From assembly GCF_004803915.1 (NCBI RefSeq), contig NZ_CP039396.1:682001-746000 (forward strand): DNA of 64,000 bases, in the 5' to 3' direction. The notes under the pieces are model-generated. The model worked only from the letters and a program-made list of their open reading frames with translations, had not been told where the DNA came from and did no database searches. The translations under genes and the position numbers were made by a program. Shown one piece after another: positions 36,384-45,098 of this stretch; within the stretch, counting starts at the first letter, position 1; the number at the start of each line of letters is the position of its first letter. This DNA is from Duncaniella dubosii. Lineage in GTDB: Bacteria; Bacteroidota; Bacteroidia; Bacteroidales; Muribaculaceae.

Positions 36384-36461
36384 GGCTTAATAATTTGTTA
36401 ATCAAATAAATAAATGGCGTGGAAAGTTGCAAATGTCAGATATTTTTTGTAACTTTACACC

Positions 36462-38063
36462 ATGAAAAAGAACGAGTTGATAGAGTTTCTGCAACGTCAG
36501 ATCGAGTTCCTTCAAGGGCGGCTCGACGAGGCGTTGGCCTCTGTCAGCTCGCTTACTTTATCCAATGAAAAGCTGCAGTCGACCAACGAGAAGCTTGTGG
36601 CGACTGTAGATGAACTGCGCAAGCAAATGGCCTCAATGGAGGAGGCTATGAAAGGCAAAAGTGCGGAACTGAGCAAAGAGAAAGCCGCGCGTCAGGCAGT
36701 GCAGCGTCTGCAGGGCTCGCCGTCGGAGCGTCAGAAGAAACCGGTGACGACTCCTGCCACATCCGAAACTCGACAGCAGAAGCCAGAGAAGAAACGTACC
36801 AACAACGGCGCCAAAAGGAAGACGCATCCGGAGTGTGAGGTGGAGACCATTATAGTGGAGCCTGACAGTCCGGACTTCAATCCCGAGGCGGCGACGTTTA
36901 TCGGCGAGTGCGATGTCGTGCGCTACGTCATGGAGCCGATGCGCTTCAAAAAAATTATCTACAAGGTCAGAAAATACGTGCAGGACGAGAAAATATACAA
37001 AGGTTCCGCACCCGCCACACCGCTGCTTAACTCGCAGTATACATCTTCCTTCATAGCCGGACTCGCCGAGCTACGCTATCTCCACTGCATGCCACTTGAA
37101 AATGCTGTCGAATACTTCCGTGCCCACGGCTTCGACCTTGACAAAGGCACCGCACAGAAGCTCGTAAGTAAGGTAAGGGTACATCTGGAAAATCTATACA
37201 AGGCGCTGGGTCAGGCAATAGTCGCGGACAATTATATCTGCGGTGACGAGACCTATCAGAAAGTGCGGCTGCAGGTGGCAACTCCTTCGGGAAGAAAGAT
37301 CAAGAAAGGCTACATATGGGTGTTCGTCGGCATGACAACCGGGCTTGTGTACTTCTTCTATGACGACGGCTCCCGCTCGGCCGAAGTCTTCGAGCAACAC
37401 ATAAAAGGCTTCAACGGAGCCTTCCAGTGCGACTATTACTCGGGATACCGGCATATCGGAATCGGTGGGATGAGCGGGATAAAACGCTTGCCATGCCTGC
37501 AGCACATCAAGCGAAAGTTTCTCGATCTGAAAGACAATCCAAAGGCGCAGGAAATAGCAAAGCTCTTCGGACTCCTTTACCACTTCGAGCATCAGCACCG
37601 CATAGGCAAAGACGGATGGACGGCGGGAAAGCACCTTGAGTGGAGACAACGATACTCCAAGGTGATGCTCGAGAAAATCCGCATGAGACTGACAGCAGTC
37701 AAAGACCGCATCGGCGTGCCACCCGACGACCCGCTGCTCGCCGCCACCGAACATGCACTCAAACAATGGGACGAGATACCACGCATCTTTGCCTCACCCA
37801 CCTACAGACTCGACAACAACGAAGTCGAGCGAATCAACCGCTACATATCCCTGACCCGTCGCCGACTTACAATCGGCTCCCACTCCGGAGCCGAAGCCGC
37901 CGCCCTGTACCACTCTCTTGCGATCACCTGCCACCGCTGCGGAGTCAACGTCTTCGACTACTTCTGCGACATAATCGACCGATGTGCCGCATGGCCGCCA
38001 AACACCCCGATCGAAAAATACCGCGACCTGCTTCCCGACCGCTGGAAACTCTCACAAAAATAG
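36462..38063 (+). CDS. tnpC: IS66 transposase TnpC (copy 2)
   Basis: 533 aa, intact and identical to copy 1 by translation, with all three catalytic acidic residues. Confidence 0.95.
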   Translation: MKKNELIEFLQRQIEFLQGRLDEALASVSSLTLSNEKLQSTNEKLVATVDELRKQMASMEEAMKGKSAELSKEKAARQAVQRLQGSPSERQKKPVTTPATSETRQQKPEKKRTNNGAKRKTHPECEVETIIVEPDSPDFNPEAATFIGECDVVRYVMEPMRFKKIIYKVRKYVQDEKIYKGSAPATPLLNSQYTSSFIAGLAELRYLHCMPLENAVEYFRAHGFDLDKGTAQKLVSKVRVHLENLYKALGQAIVADNYICGDETYQKVRLQVATPSGRKIKKGYIWVFVGMTTGLVYFFYDDGSRSAEVFEQHIKGFNGAFQCDYYSGYRHIGIGGMSGIKRLPCLQHIKRKFLDLKDNPKAQEIAKLFGLLYHFEHQHRIGKDGWTAGKHLEWRQRYSKVMLEKIRMRLTAVKDRIGVPPDDPLLAATEHALKQWDEIPRIFASPTYRLDNNEVERINRYISLTRRRLTIGSHSGAEAAALYHSLAITCHRCGVNVFDYFCDIIDRCAAWPPNTPIEKYRDLLPDRWKLSQK

Positions 38064-38123
38064 CCGCCCAAAACCTGGACGGCTATTTTTTTAAGCTATA
38101 CCTGCTGTCGCGGACGGTTGTAC

Positions 38124-38426
38124 CAGCAGTCCTATCCCTTCACAGTGGAGGTGATGCCATACGCTGACAAGATTGCCAAAGGGCAGACCATCGAACTGCG
38201 CTTCGAGATAAAGCCGGAAGGCAACTATTCCAACACCCTCTACACAATCCGCTACTTCCAGTATGACGGCGAAGGCTCGCTAAAACTCGTTGACGGCCCG
38301 GTGCTGGTCAACAACGACCGTGTGCTTCTGGAAAGCAAGACCTTCCGTCTGAACTATACGCCAAATCAGCCGATGCCCATAAATTCCTCGTGGTTGTGGA
38401 AGACTTATGTAATGGACAACATACAT
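38124..38426 (+). pseudogene. traQ: traQ (DUF3872) conjugation gene, middle part
   Basis: QQSYPFTVEVMPYADKI, RFEIKPEGNYSNTLYTIRYF and TFRLNYT are hallmarks of the Bacteroides TraQ/DUF3872 family of conjugative transposon membrane proteins. IS66 copy 2 has replaced the signal and N-terminus. The frame appears to shift near 38365 (KFLVVVEDL continues in another frame). The RIT element interrupts the rest, which resumes at 42267. Confidence 0.78.
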
Positions 38427-38568
38427 CCTCTAATGTGGCGATGACATTTATGTTTGCATCACCTGATAAGTGATTAAGGGTGTGTGCATTAACTTTAATC
38501 ATAACAACATAATTTTAGGGTTAAGAAAATAGTCATATTTTATATCAGACATTTTTTAATTCTACAAT

Positions 38569-40194
38569 ATGTTTAATTTACTATTCACAAACTTCTTGGA
38601 TTTGCAAAGACATGAGCAAGCCTCATTCTCTGAGCAAAGACAAGCATATCTGCACAAACTACACGCAGATGGAATGGGCATTCGACATTTGCGAGGATTG
38701 GCTGGTCTGCTAATCGCAATTGATGAACTTCTTGCCCTTAGAGAAAGTGACACATTCGAGATTCCATTGGAATATATCGTCCAAAAGACATCTGAATGGG
38801 ATTCGATGACACGTCAACAACGGTGTGATATGCGCGTGGAGGTTAATTTCCATTGTCGCTTTCTTGGTGCGTCCAAGAGATGGTTGACATATTTGGGAAG
38901 ACTGGATCACCGCTATTATCCTGAGGATAATATAATCAGCAAGATTTTTCCAAGAGGATACTTTCGAGTTCGACACCTTGTCTCACCGATGTATATGGAA
39001 CGGCTCGCATATCTGGAAGCTCAAGAACAACAGGGGGTTCCTTCAGTGACTTTGAGACGAATCGCACAATATCAACTGACAGCCATAGAGTTGCTTGATT
39101 TACCATCTACTTCTCTTGTAACCATGAGTGAAATACAAAACGCGGCAGCTATATGGCGAGATGTTGAGGATCCAAGCAAACGAAAGAAATCCGGTACCGA
39201 TAATAGTTATCGGACGTTCATTCATGTCACAACTAATTGGCTTTCACATATGGGACTACTTGCCCAGCCGGAGGAACATGATTTTCCCGAAAAAGACAAG
39301 ATCATGTCATATCTCAACTGGCTTGTTGAATCCAAAGGATATTCTGCCCAGACTCATAGAAGCCGTCTGAGTATACTTCGTCATCTGATGAATTACCTTC
39401 AGGGCTCAAGTTTATTGCTTGCCGATATTCAATCTACAGACATTGACAGTTATCTCAAAGAACGTCATTACAATGGGTGTAATCGACGCACTATTGCAGG
39501 GCTTGTATCCGTACTACGTTGCTTCTTCAGATATGCGGCTGATAGACAATGGGTGAAAGACGATTTGTGGAAAACACTTTCCGCCCCTCGGCTGTACACG
39601 ATGGAGCAACTTCCGTCATATCTTCATTGGGATGATGTGAAAGTTATCTTGACTGAATCTACGCGAAATCCGACGATTCAGGGCATAAGGAATCATGCAA
39701 TTTTATCGCTTTTGGCAATGTATGGCTTGAGATCCAGTGAAATCACTGAACTGAGACTCAAGGACATTGACTGGCGGAATAGCGTCATTCATCTGCGTAG
39801 GGCAAAAGGATGCAGACCGCAGGTAATGCCTCTGATAGATGAGGTTGCACAGCCACTTCTGAGATATATCCTTGAAGCTCGTCCAAAGTATCCGAAGCAG
39901 GAGTTTGTGTTCCTTACTACCCGAGCTCCATTCCACGGTATATGTACATCAACAGTTTACCAAGTGGCAAGTAGATCTCTGGAAGGCAGGCAACTCAACA
40001 TAAGGCATCATGGTCCTCACAGTTACCGACACAGTTGCGCAACGAGACTGGTCAATGAAGGACACTCTCTTAAAGAAGTCGCAGATGTGCTCGGACATGT
40101 GAAAATCGATACTACCGCCATCTACGCCAAAGTCAATTTCTCCAGACTAAGGGAAGTGTCGGATATGGACTGGAAGGAGGTGCTTGAGTTATGA
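38569..40194 (+). CDS. RIT tyrosine recombinase A
   Basis: 541 aa. Long N-terminal region (about 1-240) unique to the first RIT recombinase, then a core-binding domain and catalytic domain with Arg in MYGLRSSEITELR, HxxR in PHSYRHSCATRL, LGHVKIDTTAIYAKV with the nucleophile Tyr. Its stop overlaps the start of recombinase B. Appears intact. Confidence 0.9.
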   Translation: MFNLLFTNFLDLQRHEQASFSEQRQAYLHKLHADGMGIRHLRGLAGLLIAIDELLALRESDTFEIPLEYIVQKTSEWDSMTRQQRCDMRVEVNFHCRFLGASKRWLTYLGRLDHRYYPEDNIISKIFPRGYFRVRHLVSPMYMERLAYLEAQEQQGVPSVTLRRIAQYQLTAIELLDLPSTSLVTMSEIQNAAAIWRDVEDPSKRKKSGTDNSYRTFIHVTTNWLSHMGLLAQPEEHDFPEKDKIMSYLNWLVESKGYSAQTHRSRLSILRHLMNYLQGSSLLLADIQSTDIDSYLKERHYNGCNRRTIAGLVSVLRCFFRYAADRQWVKDDLWKTLSAPRLYTMEQLPSYLHWDDVKVILTESTRNPTIQGIRNHAILSLLAMYGLRSSEITELRLKDIDWRNSVIHLRRAKGCRPQVMPLIDEVAQPLLRYILEARPKYPKQEFVFLTTRAPFHGICTSTVYQVASRSLEGRQLNIRHHGPHSYRHSCATRLVNEGHSLKEVADVLGHVKIDTTAIYAKVNFSRLREVSDMDWKEVLEL

Positions 40195-41143
40195 TGCTCA
40201 ATAGTGCCATTGACAAATATGTCGAGTATAGACGTTCATTGGGAGAGTCGTTCAAAACCAATGCGAATCTTCTGAAACAGTTCTGCAATTATCTGGGAAA
40301 GATATGAATCTGTTAGAGATAACCGCATCCATCACATCAGATTTTTTGCAATCAGGAGGCAACGAGATTACTCGAAAGTGGTTTACGCGTCACGCTGCTC
40401 TGTCTGGCTTCTTCCGGTGGTGCATGTCACGAGGGTATGTATCAAAAATACCCTTGACTATGGATAAGCCTAAGAAACCGCAGCGAATAACACCGTATAT
40501 TTACTCAGATATCGAGCTCAAGAAGTTGTTCTCAGCTGCCATGACATATCAGAAACGGCCTTCTCTCACATATCCTGAATGCGTCAAAGCAATCCTTCAG
40601 TTGACATATGTGCTGGGGTTAAGAATCTCAGAAACCATGAGCCTTCGCATGAAAGATGTGGATCTGGCAAACTGTTGTATCACAATCCATGAATCCAAAT
40701 TTTACACGTCAAGAACTGTCACTTTCAACGAGGAAGTAAAGAGACTGATTGAAAAGTTCTTTTCATGGAGAAAGGACAACTGCAAGATCTCTGATGAAGA
40801 CACATCTCTATGGATTATGTGTAACGGCTCGTCAATGAGACTGAACTGCATAAACGGCATCTTCAAAAAGATACGTATAGAAGCAGGAATCAGCCGAAAC
40901 GACAACACAAGGTATCAGCCACGTATCCACGATCTTCGTCATACGTTCGCTGTGAACCGATTAAGAAAGTGGTACCAAGATGGTAAGGATGTTCAGACTC
41001 TTTTGCCTGTGTTATCTACCTATCTGGGCCATAAACAAGTGAGTTACACAACTGTGTATCTTACCATGACTACCGGACTGCTCTCAGATGCGGCCAATCT
41101 ATTCTTTGAATATGCAAACCCCAAAACAAATCAACATGAATGA
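40191..41143 (+). pseudogene. RIT tyrosine recombinase B, N-terminal frameshift
   Basis: The start ATG at 40191 overlaps recombinase A, giving 38 codons of core-binding domain (IDKYVEYRRSLGESFKTNAN), which end at TGA 40305-40307. The rest continues in another frame from 40304 (279 codons) with a complete catalytic domain: VLGLRISETMSL, IHDLRHTFAVNRL, LGHKQVSYTTVYL. One base missing in GGGAAAGATATG would explain this. A coupled restart at the ATGA is the alternative. Because RIT movement is thought to need all three proteins, the element may be immobile. Confidence 0.75.
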
Positions 41144-42155
41144 AAAAACCATATATCTCAGTTATTGGGTGCGGCGTTATCTCACCGACTATATGCTGGC
41201 TGCCAAGAATCTGTCGCGTAATACGGTACGTAGCTACCGCGATACCTTCAGACTTCTTGTTGGCTACCTTCGAGATGTCTGTAATAAAAATCCAGACAAG
41301 CTCCACCTTCAGGAACTGACAATCAATGTCGTGTCAGACTTTCTTGACAATCAGCAGGAAACCCGTAACGTCTCAGTGGCTACTCGAAACCAAAGACTTG
41401 CCGCATTACAGGCCTTCGCAAAGTATGTATCCATGAACTCTCCGGAGCATATGGAATGGAGCCGAAACATACGCAATATCCCTAAGAAGAAAGCCCCTAA
41501 GAAAATGATAACGTATCTTGAAAAGTCTGAGATGGATGCTTTGCTATCTCTGCCCGACCAGAGATCCGCTCAGGGCAGACGCGACTACGCTCTTTTGATC
41601 TTCCTATACAATACAGGAGCGAGAGCCGAAGAAGCATCCGACCTGAACGTATCATCCGTGACGCTTGCCAAAAGCAAAAGTGAATCAACAATCCCCTTGG
41701 TAACCATTGTTGGGAAAGGAAACAAGACTCGCAGATGCCCCCTTTGGGACAATGTCTGTGCAATCCTTAAGACAATAATCAATGACAGAAAGCCAGATGA
41801 ACCACTCTTCTTAAACCGCTACGGCCAACGTATAACCCGATTTGGAATATACGAAGTGGTGAGTCGGTATGCTCAAAAACTGGAACTACAGTTCCCTTCC
41901 GTAAGGGACAAGAGAGTTAGCCCACATACGATCCGGCATACCACCGCAACACATCTTCTGCAAGCAGGAGTGGATATAAATACGATCCGTGCTTGGCTCG
42001 GACACGTATCTATAAACACAACGAACATCTATGCTGAAGTAAATATGGAGATGAAAGCTAAAGCTCTCATGACCTGTGCTATCGATAGTTCCAATGGGAA
42101 GAAAATCTCATGGAAAACCGATGAAAATCTTCTCTCTTACTTGGATAGCCTATGA
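41136..42155 (+). CDS. RIT tyrosine recombinase C
   Basis: 339 aa from the ATG at 41136, overlapping recombinase B by 8 bases. Core-binding domain (LTDYMLAAKNLSRNTVRSYR) and catalytic residues in NTGARAEEASDL, PHTIRHTTATHLL and LGHVSINTTNIYAEV. Intact. Confidence 0.9.
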   Translation: MNEKTIYLSYWVRRYLTDYMLAAKNLSRNTVRSYRDTFRLLVGYLRDVCNKNPDKLHLQELTINVVSDFLDNQQETRNVSVATRNQRLAALQAFAKYVSMNSPEHMEWSRNIRNIPKKKAPKKMITYLEKSEMDALLSLPDQRSAQGRRDYALLIFLYNTGARAEEASDLNVSSVTLAKSKSESTIPLVTIVGKGNKTRRCPLWDNVCAILKTIINDRKPDEPLFLNRYGQRITRFGIYEVVSRYAQKLELQFPSVRDKRVSPHTIRHTTATHLLQAGVDINTIRAWLGHVSINTTNIYAEVNMEMKAKALMTCAIDSSNGKKISWKTDENLLSYLDSL

Positions 42156-42266
42156 TGAATCTCTGCCAGTGCCTTCAAAATAATGTTGTGAACAGCAAAC
42201 TTACATATCTGATTTACTCATCGTTGGAGGCACTGTTAAACATAAATGTCATCGCCACATTAGAGG

Positions 42267-42366
42267 ATAACTTCAGCTCAACCCCGTGGGAACAGACAGC
42301 GGCGACGATAACGACGGCAAGATTGTCAGCCCGATTGTGACACCCGTAAACCCGGCTATCCGATGA
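42267..42366 (+). pseudogene. traQ: traQ C-terminal remnant
   Basis: Reads LQLNPVGTDSGDDNDGKIVS and on to a TGA at 42364 that overlaps the lysozyme ATG. The acidic tail and coupling are those of traQ followed by its lysozyme neighbour in Bacteroides conjugative transposons. Confidence 0.65.
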
Positions 42367-42860
42367 AGAAAATCCTGCTGATGTTCCTCGCGTTGCTCAC
42401 CGTGATGGTGGGCAACGCCGCCGGGCGGAAGATAAACATAATGGAACTGCCGCCATTCGAGAGAGCTGTGATTATCATCAAGAAATTTGAAACGTTGCAT
42501 GACTCCCGTCGCCACTGGCCTTATCTGGGCTATGGGCATAGAAAATTGCCCGGTGAAAAATATTTCAAAGGCTATCGTATGAGCGAAAAAGAAGCCGATG
42601 CCCTGTTACGAAAGGATTTGAGAAAGTTTATTGCGATTTTCAAGGAGTTTCCACCGAATGATGCGCTGTTGCTCGGTGTTCTATCCTACAACATAGGCCC
42701 CGGCGCAGTCAAAAAAAGCTCCGTATATCGTATGCTGAAATCCGGCGACCGCAACATCTTCAAAGCCTACACAGCCCACTGCCACTACAAAGGTAAATTC
42801 CACAAGCAATTGCACCAACGGAGGCTGACAGAATACTTATGCTTGTACAATCATAAGTGA
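42363..42860 (+). CDS. Conjugation-associated lysozyme (GH24-like)
   Basis: 165 aa. Signal peptide (KILLMFLALLTVMVGNAAG). The lysozyme core has Glu in IIKKFETLHD and YLGYGHRKLPG, then LGVLSYNIGPGAV. Expected to open peptidoglycan locally for the conjugation channel. Usual position after traQ. Intact although the tra operon upstream is gone, so it may be unexpressed. Confidence 0.82.
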   Translation: MKKILLMFLALLTVMVGNAAGRKINIMELPPFERAVIIIKKFETLHDSRRHWPYLGYGHRKLPGEKYFKGYRMSEKEADALLRKDLRKFIAIFKEFPPNDALLLGVLSYNIGPGAVKKSSVYRMLKSGDRNIFKAYTAHCHYKGKFHKQLHQRRLTEYLCLYNHK

Positions 42861-42917
42861 TAGCCGCTGTGCCCAACACAACAAAATAAGTTTATTTACG
42901 TTATATATTATATAATG

Positions 42918-43022
42918 CTTGGGTATATAAATTTTTATTTGTACCTTTGCATCGCTCATCTGTAAACAGAAGGAGTTTCGAGGCTCGGTTTATCAAGGCA
43001 TAAATCTGAGCCTTGTGTTTTA
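42918..43022 (+). ncRNA. Candidate small RNA
   Basis: -33-like TTG (42918) and -7 box TACCTTTGC (42942-42950) face a stretch with no ORF that ends in a hairpin (GGCTCGGTTTAT/ATAAATCTGAGCC, 42982-43013) and TGTGTTTT. Predicted transcript about 42956-43022. It lies between the lysozyme gene and the convergent DUF3800 operon. Could alternatively be a promoter left from a lost gene. Confidence 0.45.
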
Positions 43023-43051
43023 TGGTGGGGTAAATAAAGATTGTATTTATA

Positions 43052-43591
43052 CTATAGTATTTGAGGCAATCTCTTACGATATTTCTTTAATATCGCCTTC
43101 TCCCCATATTCTCGATTAAGATAGTACGCTGTAAGCAAGAAATAGCCTTTTGAATCACCATGCTGAGGCTCAAGGACTATAACATATTTATGGGTCTTGT
43201 TATAAATATATGTTTTGATTACATCTTTACGAGCTTTCTTGTCGCGTTCTGTTGCACTAAAAATAATGACACTATCGTCAATTTTTTCTTCTATGTGAGG
43301 TCTTATCCAATGTAAGCGTTGCGAACGATGAATGTCAAATACTCGATGTTTAACTCTCTTTCCATCCTCCTCAATTTCAATTTCTTCCGTGGTAAGATGA
43401 GTAAATTCTCTGTCCATATCCAGTACCCCATCACTTTTTAACGGATAAATCCGCTTGCCTCTGAAGATAAAATTTGGATTATCCGTTATATCCCTGTCAA
43501 AAATACCTCTCAAGGAATTGTTCCGATCTCTGTCAGACATAAACGCAATGTCTAACAAATCGGGATATTTTTTCAATTTATTAAAAGGCAT
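43052..43591 (-). CDS. Possible BECR-fold nuclease (phage Barnase-EndoU-ColicinE5-RelE-like)
   Basis: 179 aa. The C-terminal half (QRLHWIRPHIEEKIDDSVII, then HKYVIVLEPQ and KGYFLLTAYYLNREYGEK) resembles the R-x-x-HWI ... TAYY pattern of phage-type BECR nuclease domains. The N-terminal half describes no family I know (FIFRGKRIYPLKSDGV). It is 3 bases downstream of the DUF3800 gene, so they form a two-gene operon. If a nuclease, it may be a toxin or defence effector. Assignment is tentative. Confidence 0.5.
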   Translation of the reverse strand: MPFNKLKKYPDLLDIAFMSDRDRNNSLRGIFDRDITDNPNFIFRGKRIYPLKSDGVLDMDREFTHLTTEEIEIEEDGKRVKHRVFDIHRSQRLHWIRPHIEEKIDDSVIIFSATERDKKARKDVIKTYIYNKTHKYVIVLEPQHGDSKGYFLLTAYYLNREYGEKAILKKYRKRLPQIL

Positions 43592-43594
43592 CGT

Positions 43595-44293
43595 TTAATG
43601 TTTAAGAGAAATATAAAATAAATTCACCTTCTGTGCAGAGAGCGGAGAGGTGCAAGTTAATGATACGTATGAATGGCTTTCAATGTACTCAATAATTCTA
43701 CGCTTTGCGACAACTTTCCCTTCAATGTTTCCGGTTTTAATCCGCAACTTGTAATTTATTGCCCCCATTAAGACATCTGCCAGTTGAAGGAAAACACTCT
43801 CATGAGAACGGATAAATTGAAAATTGCCTATCGAAGCATTATATTTAAGTATGTCCTTTAACTTGTGCAGTTTCATTTGGCTACAGGTATCCTTAATATC
43901 AAAATAGATATTATGTAGCGCAGCCATATCTGTTTTATGATGCAATAATTGGAAATACATTCTGAAATAAAAATCATTGTATGTATATTCCGCCCGACTT
44001 TCGTCTATATGTGACTTGTCAACGACTACCGCCCGAAAATTCAGGCCGGATACCGAGAAAAAATATTCTACCAGTTCTCGATACATTTGATATGTCTTGT
44101 CGTGTATCCCAGTCCACTTCCATTCGCCATTAAAGGCATATTTTGTTTTGATAGCCTTTAATTGCTCTCTAATCATTTTTATTTGATTAGAGGCTACACT
44201 TACATACCCGTATATCATATAAGGACACCCATCATTTGGTAAATGGGTGCTTTCATCGCAATATATATTGAATGTCTTGTTTTTTTGTTCCAT
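43595..44293 (-). CDS. DUF3800 protein (RNase H-like)
   Basis: 232 aa from the ATG at 44293; a TTG four codons upstream is less likely. DUF3800 features: NIYCDESTHLPNDG (first Asp-Glu), FRAVVVDKSHIDE, YFDIKDTC and the helix HESVFLQLADVLMGAINYK, an RNase H-fold acidic set. Family knowledge: DUF3800 proteins occur in defence islands and mobile elements with unknown activity. Its -7 box TATCTTTGC (44302-44310) leaves only a few bases of leader. Confidence 0.75.
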   Translation of the reverse strand: MEQKNKTFNIYCDESTHLPNDGCPYMIYGYVSVASNQIKMIREQLKAIKTKYAFNGEWKWTGIHDKTYQMYRELVEYFFSVSGLNFRAVVVDKSHIDESRAEYTYNDFYFRMYFQLLHHKTDMAALHNIYFDIKDTCSQMKLHKLKDILKYNASIGNFQFIRSHESVFLQLADVLMGAINYKLRIKTGNIEGKVVAKRRIIEYIESHSYVSLTCTSPLSAQKVNLFYISLKH

Positions 44294-44505
44294 AATAGTA
44301 TGCAAAGATACTACAAAAACACATATGAATCAACTTTCTATTGTGATAGTGATTGATTAAGGTTATACTGCTCAAAATTCCAGTCTGCGCATTTCATATC
44401 TGGTGATTTCTCTCCCTGATTCAAGTATATGTTGAAAATCTTGAGATATTATAGAAAAAGATCCCCAATCGCCGCCTTTTGGCGGCCGAAATTTTTGGCA
44501 AAATC

Positions 44506-44540
44506 AAGGCTGGCAACTTCATCGCGAGGTCGCCAACCTT
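44506..44540 (-). terminator. Terminator of the pcfJ-DUF3873 operon
   Basis: Stem 44506-44515 with 44531-44540 (AAGGTTGGCG/TGCCAGCCTT on the minus strand) followed by a T-rich tail. A second hairpin GCCGCC-TTTT-GGCGGC is at 44471-44486. The remainder of 44311-44564 holds nothing recognised. Confidence 0.65.
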
Positions 44541-44564
44541 TTCTATATTACGACTTGGCTAATG

Positions 44565-44777
44565 TTATTTCTTCTTGTTAAGCCACTCGTCACGGCGTCG
44601 TCTGCACTCGCTGAGAGTGTCTGCCACGCAGGAATATAACTCTCCGTCAGTGTGGCGGTAGTCATATTGATAGTGTTTCTTTCGCCGTGAGCGGTAGCCG
44701 GTGTAAAACGCCTCATATTGTTCAGTGCCGGGAGTGGTAGTAGTGCTGACTCCGTTGGCGGTTAGCTTGGTTGCCAT
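44565..44777 (-). CDS. DUF3873-like small protein
   Basis: 70 aa. EQYEAFYTGYRSRRKKHYQYD and DGELYSCVADTLSECRRRRD match small DUF3873 proteins of Bacteroides conjugative transposons, found near lysozyme and pcfJ genes. Function unknown. 11 bases after the preceding gene. Confidence 0.78.
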   Translation of the reverse strand: MATKLTANGVSTTTTPGTEQYEAFYTGYRSRRKKHYQYDYRHTDGELYSCVADTLSECRRRRDEWLNKKK

Positions 44778-44788
44778 AGTATTGCTGT

Positions 44789-45046
44789 TTAGTATTCTAC
44801 AATCAGTATCCGATATTCAAAAGTTATATCGGGGTTGGTTATCTTCCTTTGTTTAAGCCATAGATGGTGACTGCCAAAGCCATATACGAAGTATCGGTCA
44901 AGGTCGTACTTATTGGCAAAGTCAGCTACTATCTGCCGTAGCGTTTTCTCGCTGTCGGCATAGAGAATATGGTTCACAAATTCTATGATAATTTCGGCTA
45001 TCTTATCGTCAAATATGATGGTCGGATGTTCAAATGTCACGTTCAT
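44789..45046 (-). CDS. Hypothetical protein of the conjugation region
   Basis: 85 aa, acidic to neutral, no signal or membrane segment. Lies between pcfJ and DUF3873 genes on the same strand with short gaps, supporting a real gene. No family recognised. Confidence 0.6.
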   Translation of the reverse strand: MNVTFEHPTIIFDDKIAEIIIEFVNHILYADSEKTLRQIVADFANKYDLDRYFVYGFGSHHLWLKQRKITNPDITFEYRILIVEY

Positions 45047-45098
45047 AATCGGTGGGTGTTGTGACCTGCGCCATTGCTGACGCAGGTCGGATTATACA

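Larger units (their letters stand above)
35554..38123 (+). mobile_element. IS66-family element, copy 2
   Basis: 2,570 bp, apparently identical to copies 1 and 3. Flanks CCACATCC and CAGCAGTC differ, so no target duplication. It cuts the YqaJ-type gene on its left and traQ on its right, and faces copy 1 in inverted orientation across 2.76 kb of phage DNA. Confidence 0.93.
38427..42266 (+). mobile_element. RIT (recombinase-in-trio) transposon
   Basis: 3,840 bp bounded by perfect 29-bp inverted repeats (38427-38455, starting CCTCTAATGTGGCGATG, and 42238-42266). Contains three consecutive overlapping tyrosine recombinase genes, the definition of RIT elements. Inserted in traQ. No clear target duplication is seen. 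Confidence 0.88.

Noticed and set aside
37194..37766. 190-codon reverse-strand ORF present in all IS66 copies
   Set aside because: It is fully inside tnpC on the opposite strand and repeats only because the IS repeats.
30221..38123. A bona fide composite transposon bounded by IS66 copies
   Set aside because: The outer flanks (TAATGCCA and CAGCAGTC) do not match, so there is no sign that the whole unit inserted in one step.
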